NCBI GenBank assembly: GCA_966250865.1
Contig: CBINIT010000022.1
Coordinates: forward strand, 1 to 17,224
Source of the DNA: CAYGGE01 sp966250865
Lineage (GTDB): Bacteria > Patescibacteriota > UBA1384 > CAYGGE01
Length of the DNA stretch: 17,224 nt
Direction: 5' to 3'
Part shown: positions 5,388-11,213 of the stretch, one piece after another
How positions within the stretch are numbered: the first letter of the stretch is position 1
Layout: each line of letters begins with the position of its first letter
Position numbers and translations under genes: made by a program
Notes under the pieces: generated by a model
Database searches by the model: none
The model's input: the letters and a program-made list of their open reading frames with translations, nothing else
Told to the model about the DNA's origin: nothing

Positions 5388-6317
5388 TTATATCTTGAAT
5401 AATCGCTTCGCATTGGCCTCAGTGAGCTCAGTAATCTCAGCCACATCCATACTTCGAACCTCGGCAATCTTCTTCGCCACCGCTTCGACATACTGAGGAA
5501 TGTTCCGCGGGATCTTACCGGTCTCTTTTTTGCCTTGGGAACGAATCGGCTCTGGGGTAAGATACGGTGCATCGGTCTCAATAAGCATCCGGTCTAGGGG
5601 CATATTAGCCACTACCTCGAGGATCGATGGATCAACGGTTTTGTAGGTAATTACTCCCGTGAAACCAATCATAAAACCGAGCTTCAAGAAACGTTGCGCC
5701 TGTTCCCAATTACCCATAAAACAGTGGATTGTGCCGCGTAGCCCATCATCTTTGCCTGTCACACTGTCATTCCCGACAGAAGGAGCAAAGCGATTATCTG
5801 ATCGGGAATCTCGATAGCTACCCGTTCCTCGATCTGGAGCGCTATCGCTTCCAGTCAAGGACGACACTGACAGCGTCGCTTTTTCGAGGATGTCTAGGAG
5901 GTCATTGTATGCTTCACGGGAGTGGAGGATGAGCGGTTTCTGTACTTCGTTGGCGAGCGCAATGGCGGCACGTAAGGTAGTGTATTGAGCGTCGATGTAT
6001 GGCTGCTTCTCTGCTTCGTCCTCTGGCCATCTGAACCAGTCGAGACCAACTTCGCCGATCGCCACAACCCGATCTTCAAGAGCTAGCTCCTTCATAAGCG
6101 CATGATCCCATGGTGTATCTAAGACATGTGTTGGGTGTAAGCCGACAGCAGCCCAAAGGTTAGGAAAGGTTTGGGCGAGATCAATCGCGTATCGGGTGGT
6201 GACATGGTCGCAGCCGACAACGACCGCACTCACGCCCTGCTTTGCCATATCATTGACGACCGTATGGGCATCGTCAGTAAAGGCTTTGAAATTGAGGTGA
6301 CAGTGGGTATCAAACAT
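5388..6317 (-). CDS. tatD: TatD-family metal-dependent DNase, with an inserted palindromic-element peptide
   Basis: TatD proteins are TIM-barrel metallohydrolases with DNase/exonuclease activity. Metal-site residues are all visible: His5 and His7 (FDTHCHLN), Glu89 (AIGEVGLDW), His132 (LILHSRE), His198 (TIHCFMG) and Asp249 (LIETDAPYLTPEP). The usual family length is about 255-265 residues; here it is 309. The excess is explained mainly by residues 152-184, a peptide translated from a 101-bp palindromic repeat that sits between the DLLDILEKA helix and the GTIHCF strand, a surface loop. The same element, in the same frame, is in rsmI. Catalytic residues flank it intact, so activity is probably kept. 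Start is ATG 6317 at the canonical MFDTHCH. It probably leads an operon with the Nudix gene; a TATAAT box lies at 6352-6357. Confidence 0.95.
   Translation of the reverse strand: MFDTHCHLNFKAFTDDAHTVVNDMAKQGVSAVVVGCDHVTTRYAIDLAQTFPNLWAAVGLHPTHVLDTPWDHALMKELALEDRVVAIGEVGLDWFRWPEDEAEKQPYIDAQYTTLRAAIALANEVQKPLILHSREAYNDLLDILEKATLSVSSLTGSDSAPDRGTGSYRDSRSDNRFAPSVGNDSVTGKDDGLRGTIHCFMGNWEQAQRFLKLGFMIGFTGVITYKTVDPSILEVVANMPLDRMLIETDAPYLTPEPIRSQGKKETGKIPRNIPQYVEAVAKKIAEVRSMDVAEITELTEANAKRLFKI
5765..5865 (-). repeat. In-frame palindromic repeat element, copy 2 (inside tatD)
   Basis: A 101-bp element read on the minus strand, from GTCGTCCTTGACTGG to TCTGTCGGGAATGACA. It folds as two hairpins. The left is CCTTGACTGGAAGCG with CGCTCCAGATCGAGG, allowing one bulge on each arm and a T-G pair. 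The right is GATTCCCGATCAGA with TCTGTCGGGAAT. CAGTGT flanks or overlaps both ends and might be a target duplication, but only two copies are available for comparison. The translated peptide is homologous to that of copy 1. Confidence 0.9.
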
Positions 6318-6337
6318 AATATTCGTCTCTTGTTACC

Positions 6338-6366
6338 TTGATTTTTCTTTAATTATACCTTATACT
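6338..6366 (+). promoter_or_regulatory. Promoter of the GH-like gene
   Basis: TTGATT (6338-6343), a 17-base spacer and TATACT (6361-6366) match a sigma-70 promoter well. The region overlaps the minus-strand TATAAT box of tatD (6352-6357), so the two divergent promoters interleave. A short inverted repeat, AATCGC (6373-6378) and GCGATT (6386-6391), falls at the predicted transcript start and could be an operator or 5' hairpin. Confidence 0.65.
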
Positions 6367-6417
6367 ACCACAAATCGCTTCTGATGCGATTGATTTTACC
6401 TACCTGGAGAAGTCGTT

Positions 6418-7578
6418 ATGACTAATCAGAGTTCTGTTTGGCAGCGGTCCCCGCTGCGTTGGTTGTCGCTGCTCTTCGCGGGGCTTAGCGCCTTGCTCTT
6501 CTTGCGCCCTGGCTGTAGCCAGGAGGGACCGGCTCCGTCCGGCCCACAGTTCAAGACTGTTTCCGCCTCCTTCAACCCCTGGCACGCCATGTGGCTAAGT
6601 GGTTCGTGGGGTGGACCCGCTGGTCGTGGTAAGGTCGGCCCTGAGTGGCAGGAATGTCTGCGTCGGTATAAGGCGCTTGGCATTACGACCGTTCGGCTTT
6701 CGATCCAGTGGCGCGATGTCCAGAAGAATTCGACCGACGAGCCCAACTGGCAGGTGGTCGACGACGCCATTCGCATCTGCAAGGAGGAAGGGTTGAAGGT
6801 CTGGGTCTGCGCCGGGGTGAAAACCCCTCGGTATCCGGAAGTCTACCTACCAGACGACCTGAAGGCAAAGGCTCAACTTCCAGCGCCGGGAATTGGATCT
6901 GAGGAGCTCAACACTACCCTGGAAACGGGGATCGGTAAGGAGCTCCTGGAATGGGTAGAAAAGGTGGTTCGCCGCTATCAGGGGATGGACCATGTCGTGG
7001 GGATTCAGGTGGAGAACGAAGCCCTTGAGCCGTTCGGTTCGCCCAAGCGCTCCATCCCTCTCGACTTTCTCCGTAAAGAGGTCGAGCTGGCCGATCGACT
7101 CACGTTCAAGCCCCTCCAGCTCACCTATGGCGCCGGTCTGACCGGTGACCTGTTTACCGAGAAGGGTGCGATCAAACGGCGGAAAATCCGCGAGGACCTC
7201 TGCACATTGCCGGCCGAACGGATCGGTCTCAACCTGTACAACCAGGTGGCAGCGCCCTTCATCGGCTCAATCAGTCCGGCCCAGAGTCACTGGGACGAGG
7301 TGAAGCGGCAGGTTGATGCAGCGAAGAAGGGCGGTAAGATCGTCTTCGCTGCAGAGGCACAGTGCGAGCCTTGGTGGCAGAGCGACAAGGATCGCAACTT
7401 CAAAGATCCGAATGGCAACCCACTCAAGCCTCGGGATCTGCACACAGTCATGCAGCGCATCAAGGCGCTCGGCATCGATGAGGCGAACCTCTGGGGTATC
7501 GAGTGGATCATCGCCTGCGAAGAGCAGGGTAACACAGAGTGGGCCAAAGAACTCAAGCGGGCGCTGGGCATCCGCTAA
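6418..7578 (+). CDS. Exported TIM-barrel protein resembling clan GH-A glycoside hydrolases
   Basis: The 386-residue protein begins with a basic stretch and a hydrophobic helix (about 14-30) followed by RPGC at 30-33, so it is exported and perhaps lipid-anchored at Cys33, although the lipobox is not canonical. The rest looks like a clan GH-A beta/alpha barrel. It includes GITTVRLSIQWRDVQ (strand 2 and helix), KVWVCAG, the acid/base motif VENE with Glu201 following Asn200, and a late-barrel IVFAAEAQCEPW with Glu313 as the likely nucleophile. The C-terminal strand NLWGIEWI also fits. The exact GH family and substrate are not decided; GH5-, GH39- or GH42-like are candidates. It has its own promoter and terminator, so it is monocistronic. 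Base composition looks more GC-rich than neighbouring housekeeping genes. The enzyme would act at the cell surface on glycans. Confidence 0.7.
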   Translation: MTNQSSVWQRSPLRWLSLLFAGLSALLFLRPGCSQEGPAPSGPQFKTVSASFNPWHAMWLSGSWGGPAGRGKVGPEWQECLRRYKALGITTVRLSIQWRDVQKNSTDEPNWQVVDDAIRICKEEGLKVWVCAGVKTPRYPEVYLPDDLKAKAQLPAPGIGSEELNTTLETGIGKELLEWVEKVVRRYQGMDHVVGIQVENEALEPFGSPKRSIPLDFLRKEVELADRLTFKPLQLTYGAGLTGDLFTEKGAIKRRKIREDLCTLPAERIGLNLYNQVAAPFIGSISPAQSHWDEVKRQVDAAKKGGKIVFAAEAQCEPWWQSDKDRNFKDPNGNPLKPRDLHTVMQRIKALGIDEANLWGIEWIIACEEQGNTEWAKELKRALGIR

Positions 7579-7609
7579 CCACTTCGAAGAAAGTGAGGGG
7601 AAAAAGAAA

Positions 7610-7652
7610 GGACCCGGGTGGCGATGATGCTGCCCGGGCCCTGCTCGTTTTA
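7610..7652 (+). terminator. Terminator of the GH-like gene
   Basis: The GC-rich hairpin GGACCCGGGTGGC (7610-7622) and GCTGCCCGGGCCC (7629-7641), with one mismatch and two wobble pairs, has a 6-base loop and is followed by TGCTCGTTTT. The tail runs into the 3' end of the convergent VOC gene. Confidence 0.7.
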
Positions 7653-7991
7653 TGGCCGTTGTATAAAGAGAACTCGGTTTTTGTCCGCATCGAGCAGACT
7701 AAACTCTTTACCCCAAGGAAAGGTTTCGAGTTCAGAAAAGATCTCAACCGTTTTTGTTTTCATCTCATCCCAGAGCTGCTCAATGTCCTCGACACTAATA
7801 AAGACTGTTTGATGGCCGGGAATCTCACGTTCTCGTTGCTGATTTTTGATGCCCAGCCTAGCACCATTGGGGAAGACAAATGAGACAAAGCGTTCGGATT
7901 GATAGTCTAACGTAAAGCCTAACGTATCCCGGTAGAACGGAATGACTTTCTGGATGTCGTGTGAGTAGAAAATGGCGCTATCGAGATTCAT
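7650..7991 (-). CDS. VOC-superfamily (glyoxalase/bleomycin-resistance-like) protein
   Basis: This 113-residue protein starts at ATG 7991 (MNLDSAIFYSHDIQKVIPFYRDTLGF). The paired beta-alpha-beta-beta-beta layout of the vicinal-oxygen-chelate fold is clear, with the typical FYRDTLGF motif, a VFPNGARLGI strand and a second half starting HQTVFISVEDIEQLWDEM and ending FSLLDADKNRVLFIQRP. Substrate and metal use cannot be assigned. The open frame extends 5 codons upstream (MYTKR), but the -10 box TATACT lies 6 bases before ATG 7991, so transcription could not include the longer start; a leaderless mRNA is implied. It is single-gene and convergent with the GH-like gene. Confidence 0.85.
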   Translation of the reverse strand: MNLDSAIFYSHDIQKVIPFYRDTLGFTLDYQSERFVSFVFPNGARLGIKNQQREREIPGHQTVFISVEDIEQLWDEMKTKTVEIFSELETFPWGKEFSLLDADKNRVLFIQRP

Positions 7992-8025
7992 ACGCTTAGT
8001 ATACACTCCCCATAAAATCAGACAA
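7992..8025 (-). promoter_or_regulatory. Promoter of the VOC gene, predicted leaderless
   Basis: On the minus strand, TTGTCT, a 16-base spacer, TATACT (7998-8003), then AAGCGT directly before the ATG. The -35 hexamer overlaps the base of the sigma-factor terminator hairpin (8023-8053), so the terminator and this promoter share bases. No Shine-Dalgarno is present. Confidence 0.6.
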
Positions 8026-8053
8026 CGCCCAGGCCGAGGGGCCGTGGGCGTTG
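8023..8053 (-). terminator. Terminator of the first sigma-factor gene
   Basis: On the minus strand, CAACGCCCACGGCC and GGCCTGGGCGTTG form a long stem with a 4-base loop, followed by TCTGATTTT. This fits a rho-independent terminator for the gene ending at 8068. Confidence 0.75.
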
Positions 8054-8067
8054 AATTGTGCCGGAAA

Positions 8068-8829
8068 CTACTGGGGCTGCGCGGCAGCCATCAGGCTCCG
8101 AAGGTCACCAAGAGCAGCTCTTTCAAGGCGGCTGATGTGCATTTGGGAGAGCCCAAGCTCGTCAGCAACTTCGCTTTGCGACAGACCGTCGAAGAAGCGA
8201 CGACGGATGATCTTACGCTGTCGTTCGTCGAGCCGGTCGAGGGCACAGTGGAGCGGAGCGTGAGTTACGAGTGCCTCCATTTCAGGGTCGGGTCTGCCAA
8301 CCATCTCATTGAGTGCAAGAGTACTGTTGCCGTCATCTCCCTCGCCAGTCTCCTCAATGTGACGAGCAACATAGGCTTGATAGACCTCGGCTGCCTGAGC
8401 TAGTTCCTCTTCGCTAATCTTCAGCGAAGCGGCGAGTTCGCTCATTGTTGGCTCGCGTTGGAGCTTTTGGGCCAGTGTGTCCTCGTGCTTACGGAGGTTG
8501 ACGGCAATCTCTTGGAGGTAGCGTGGGACTTTGACCGACCAGGTTTTGTCCCGGAAATACCGCTTGATCTCGCCGACCATGCAATGCACCGCGTACGTGC
8601 TGAACTTGGTCTCGTGCGACGGATCAAAGCGGTCCAATGCGCCGATCAAGGCGATCCAGCCGGACTGGACCAAGTCCTCGACCGGTACTCCGGGGCGGGC
8701 GAACTTGTGCGCGACCGATCGGACGAGCGCCTCGTGGCGTTCGATGATCGTAGTACGGAGTGTTACGTCGTGACTCCGCACATATTGTCTAAGGAGCTCC
8801 TCGGTGCTTCTTCCTTGGTGGGCAGCCAT
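8068..8829 (-). CDS. RNA polymerase sigma factor, SigB/SigF/SigG type
   Basis: A 253-residue alternative sigma-70-family factor. Region 2 runs at about 30-100 with VEDLVQSGWIALIGALDRFDP (core-binding 2.1-2.2) and KFSTYAVHCMVGEIKRYFRDKTW (2.3-2.4, -10 recognition). Region 3 runs at about 103-150 with VPRYLQEIAVNLRKHEDTL. Region 4 runs at about 193-247, with the helix-turn-helix DGLSQSEVADELGLSQMHISRLERAAL for -35 recognition. This is the layout of the general-stress/sporulation sigma subfamily, lacking region 1.1. A strong AGGAGGAT Shine-Dalgarno precedes ATG 8829. On the minus strand TTGACA (8895-8900), a 17-base spacer and TAAGCT form a plausible promoter. It is divergent from a second sigma factor of the same type at 9005. 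No anti-sigma gene is seen nearby, although such factors are often controlled by partners; the small neighbours do not match known anti-sigma folds. Confidence 0.93.
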   Translation of the reverse strand: MAAHQGRSTEELLRQYVRSHDVTLRTTIIERHEALVRSVAHKFARPGVPVEDLVQSGWIALIGALDRFDPSHETKFSTYAVHCMVGEIKRYFRDKTWSVKVPRYLQEIAVNLRKHEDTLAQKLQREPTMSELAASLKISEEELAQAAEVYQAYVARHIEETGEGDDGNSTLALNEMVGRPDPEMEALVTHAPLHCALDRLDERQRKIIRRRFFDGLSQSEVADELGLSQMHISRLERAALGDLRSLMAAAQPQ

Positions 8830-9004
8830 ACAATCCTCCTATACCCGGAAGTCAGAGCTTTGGATGAGAGCAGCTTAGCCCTTTGCGTAGCTCTTGTCAA
8901 CCCATTGCTTGGTAACCTGCCTACTCTTGTCTGGTTTATGGGCTATGTTATACTCTTCCTACCAGATTGCCTGGTCAACTTCGTATCGGGTATGAGGAGA
9001 AGAA
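8830..9004. promoter_or_regulatory. Divergent promoter region between two sigma-factor genes
   Basis: The minus-strand unit has TTGACA at 8895-8900 and TAAGCT at 8872-8877 with a 17-base spacer. The plus-strand unit has TTGTCT at 8927-8932, a 16-base spacer and TATACT at 8949-8954, with a TG one base upstream (extended -10). Both genes have Shine-Dalgarno sites (AGGAGGAT and GAGGAG). The promoters lie 27 bases apart back to back, so a shared regulator could control both. Confidence 0.6.
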
Positions 9005-9889
9005 ATGGAACGCACCTTAACTACCTCCGGCCAGATTACGGAGGGGTTGAAACGTTGGCACACTGGCTCTAAATGTGAACGGGAGGCTATTGCCGAACAG
9101 TGGGATCGGCTTGCCTGCCACTGTGCAAACCGCTACGGCGGAACGGACGATCTTGTCCAAGTCGCACGAATCGGTCTTGTGAAGGCGCTCGACCGCTTTG
9201 ATCCTCGGTCGGGTTACAACTTCACTACCTTCGCGACGCCGACAATTATCGGCGAGCTGAAGCGCTATTTCCGAGACCATGGCTGGTCGATTCATGTCCC
9301 TCGTGGGCTACAAGATACGGCCATCATGGTTGGGAAGGCGCGAGAGCTGTTGGCTCATAGATACGGCAAAGAGCCAACAGTCCTAGAGATTGCAGAGGCT
9401 ACCGGCCTTCCTGAGGCCAAGGTGGCTGAAGCTATCGGCCTCGAAGACCGCTGCCGGCCGCTGTCTCTTGACTATCGTGCGGGAGATGACGAAGGCGATG
9501 ATGACTTTGCGGCCACGATTGCGGGCGTTGATGAGTTAGAGCCGCTTGAGATGGCAATTGCTGTACGGCAGACGCTTGATCGACTGGCTCCTGAGCACCG
9601 AGAACTGTTGATTGCTCGGTACTTCGAGAGAGCCAGCCAACGAGAGCTCTCTCGGAGGTACGGCTGCAATCAGATGGCAATCTCTCGTCGTGAAAGGATC
9701 GCCAAGGACGCGTTCCGAAGCGTCTTTCTCGGTATGCGCGAACGCTCGTCGCCGACAATCTCTCCTGCAACAGAAGCGGAGATTCGCCGATTACGGGCGG
9801 AGGCCGATGCGCTTGAAGCGTCGCTTCCGGTGTTGGAATCGCTTATCGCAGCTATCAAGAAGTTGGAGGCTGCGTGTGAGGGGTCGTGA
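9005..9889 (+). CDS. RNA polymerase sigma factor, SigB/SigF/SigG type, with a C-terminal coiled-coil tail
   Basis: A 294-residue alternative sigma factor. Region 2 spans about 28-98: DLVQVARIGLVKALDRFDP (core binding), then NFTTFATPTIIGELKRYFRDHGW (-10 recognition). Region 3 spans about 99-150, with VPRGLQDTAIMVGKARELL. A long acidic linker at 158-183 is rich in Asp and Glu. Region 4 covers about 185-245, with the helix-turn-helix SQRELSRRYGCNQMAISRRE. The last 45 residues (about 250-294) form a helical, Leu/Ala/Glu-rich coiled coil that is not part of the family. It is related to, but clearly diverged from, the sigma factor at 8068-8829. Several region 2 positions differ, and the helix-turn-helix recognition part is different, so they probably read different promoters. 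GAGGAG provides the ribosome site. It has its own terminator, and the 402-aa gene follows at 57 bases. Confidence 0.92.
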   Translation: MERTLTTSGQITEGLKRWHTGSKCEREAIAEQWDRLACHCANRYGGTDDLVQVARIGLVKALDRFDPRSGYNFTTFATPTIIGELKRYFRDHGWSIHVPRGLQDTAIMVGKARELLAHRYGKEPTVLEIAEATGLPEAKVAEAIGLEDRCRPLSLDYRAGDDEGDDDFAATIAGVDELEPLEMAIAVRQTLDRLAPEHRELLIARYFERASQRELSRRYGCNQMAISRRERIAKDAFRSVFLGMRERSSPTISPATEAEIRRLRAEADALEASLPVLESLIAAIKKLEAACEGS

Positions 9890-9918
9890 CGGGTGTAGTC
9901 ACGGCCCTCTCTTTTTCT
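9878..9918 (+). terminator. Terminator or attenuator after the second sigma-factor gene
   Basis: GAGGGGTCGTGAC (9878-9890) pairs with GTCACGGCCCTC (9898-9909) around a 7-base loop, followed by TCTTTTTC. The left arm overlaps the last codons and the TGA stop of the sigma gene. Because the next gene starts 57 bases after that stop, on the same strand and with no clear promoter in between, the hairpin may act partly as an attenuator. Confidence 0.75.
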
Positions 9919-9946
9919 TGTGCGGTGAGCCATCAAGGAGGATCAC

Positions 9947-11155
9947 ATGTCTGAAACGGCTGTTATGCTAGCCGCGCTGCTTTACGCGCTCGTCGGAATA
10001 GGTCGGGTCAGGGTTGTTTCAGTTCCGGCGTTGGCTATGTTGTGCCACCTTACGGCCGCGGCTATGGAGGAGTTGCTGTTCGAACTTGATGCAGCCAGAG
10101 TTATTGAGCTGCTTGATGGCGAGGACTACACGCTTCGCCAAGGGGCGGTGCATTCGGTCCACTGTCCGACTATTGCAGGGCCAGATCAACGCTTCTTCGT
10201 TTTGACGCACATCAGCTCTAATGGCTATGGCTTCAATCGTGGTGAAGCGATCTACCTGCCGGCAGCAGCTCGACGTTTTGAATCACTGGTAGCTGGCCGA
10301 TGCCTGGCTCGCGAGCCATCTCGACCGGTACCGCGTCGGCATGCTTCGAGCGCCCTCACTCCCACAGCGGGGGTCGGTAGGCGTCTTTCCTGGAATGCCA
10401 TCCAGGCGTTGGTTTGTCTGGAAGTGGGTGGTTTAGGTAAAACGCCCACCGATTTCGACCTGTCGCGGCTGGCAGCTACCTGTCGGCTCGATGAGTTTGA
10501 AATTAATCGGGGCTTCCGAGAGCTTCTTCAGCAGGGAGTTATCGGTGAGCTAGTTGGTCGTCGATCGCGCAAGCGAGCTCGACCGTCTGGCTATGTCCTG
10601 AAAAAACCAGTCCACGCTGTGCTGTATGGTGGTGACTGTCCGCTGGGACCAAACCCGTTTCAGGACGTGCTTAAGGCCGAGAGGGGCCAGAGTTACGATT
10701 GGCGAGAGCTGCTTGATTGTTTGAAGGCAGCAGGAGCGATTCCGGGTCAGCAGGTCGAAACAATAGTGGCCCACCAGTGGGGTCCGTTGCCAGCCGAACG
10801 CCGGCCAAGTCGCTACGAGAGCCGTGGCTTTGACTGTCCGATTGTTGTGGCCGAAGCGACGCTCGTGCAGGCCACAACGGAACAGTCGAGTGTGGTCACA
10901 GAGATTCACGAAGCGACTCTGGACGAGCAGATGCCAGAAGATCCAGAACGATGGTTGGCCTCGATCATTGCGACGGACGATGGAGCAGATGTCGAGGCAA
11001 AAGTTCGGGCGGCGGTAGCTGGCATGCCAAATGGCCGCCAAAAGGCGCTGCTTGGTGTCGTTCGAGTGTTTCTTGAGACGGAGCGAGACGATCGTAGGGC
11101 CGCTATCAAAACTTGCCGCGATCGGGCCAACGCGCTCGAATCCGGTGCTGCGTGA
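9947..11155 (+). CDS. Hypothetical protein with possible winged-helix segments (402 aa)
   Basis: No family is recognised with confidence. Two segments look like winged-helix or helix-turn-helix units. One is at about 23-66 (PALAMLCHLTAAAMEELLFEL then RVIELLDGEDYTLRQ, as helix-helix-wing). The other is at about 148-202 (WNAIQALVCLEVGGLG, then FDLSRLAATCRLDEFEINRGF and LLQQGVIGEL). A basic stretch RRSRKRARPSG (205-215) follows the second. The layout recalls replication-initiator or MarR/GntR-like DNA binders, but this is inference. The C-terminal third (about 320-402) is charged and helical. A strong Shine-Dalgarno (AAGGAGGATCAC) precedes ATG 9947. Its position 3' of a sigma factor suggests a shared regulatory circuit. 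It could also be an anti-sigma-like or replication protein. Confidence 0.55.
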   Translation: MSETAVMLAALLYALVGIGRVRVVSVPALAMLCHLTAAAMEELLFELDAARVIELLDGEDYTLRQGAVHSVHCPTIAGPDQRFFVLTHISSNGYGFNRGEAIYLPAAARRFESLVAGRCLAREPSRPVPRRHASSALTPTAGVGRRLSWNAIQALVCLEVGGLGKTPTDFDLSRLAATCRLDEFEINRGFRELLQQGVIGELVGRRSRKRARPSGYVLKKPVHAVLYGGDCPLGPNPFQDVLKAERGQSYDWRELLDCLKAAGAIPGQQVETIVAHQWGPLPAERRPSRYESRGFDCPIVVAEATLVQATTEQSSVVTEIHEATLDEQMPEDPERWLASIIATDDGADVEAKVRAAVAGMPNGRQKALLGVVRVFLETERDDRRAAIKTCRDRANALESGAA

Positions 11156-11170
11156 AGGGAGGTTGAACCA

Positions 11171-11199
11171 GGAGGTCAGGGCGAAGTGCCCTGACCTCC
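11171..11199. terminator. Terminator after the 402-aa gene
   Basis: GGAGGTCAGGGC (11171-11182) and GCCCTGACCTCC (11188-11199) form a perfect 12-bp stem with a 5-base loop, followed by TTTGCG. It sits between converging genes (the 402-aa gene and the CvpA-CAP gene) and may work in both directions. Confidence 0.75.
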
Positions 11200-11213
11200 T
11201 TTGCGTATATGGC

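Noticed and set aside
8068..11155. A sporulation or stressosome cluster
   Set aside because: Although the sigma factors are of the SigB/F/G type, no SpoIIAB/RsbW kinase, STAS anti-anti-sigma or PP2C phosphatase gene is present in the window.
9947..11155. Calling the 402-aa protein a plasmid replication initiator
   Set aside because: The winged-helix-like segments are only suggestive, and no iterons or origin-like AT-rich repeats are seen beside it.
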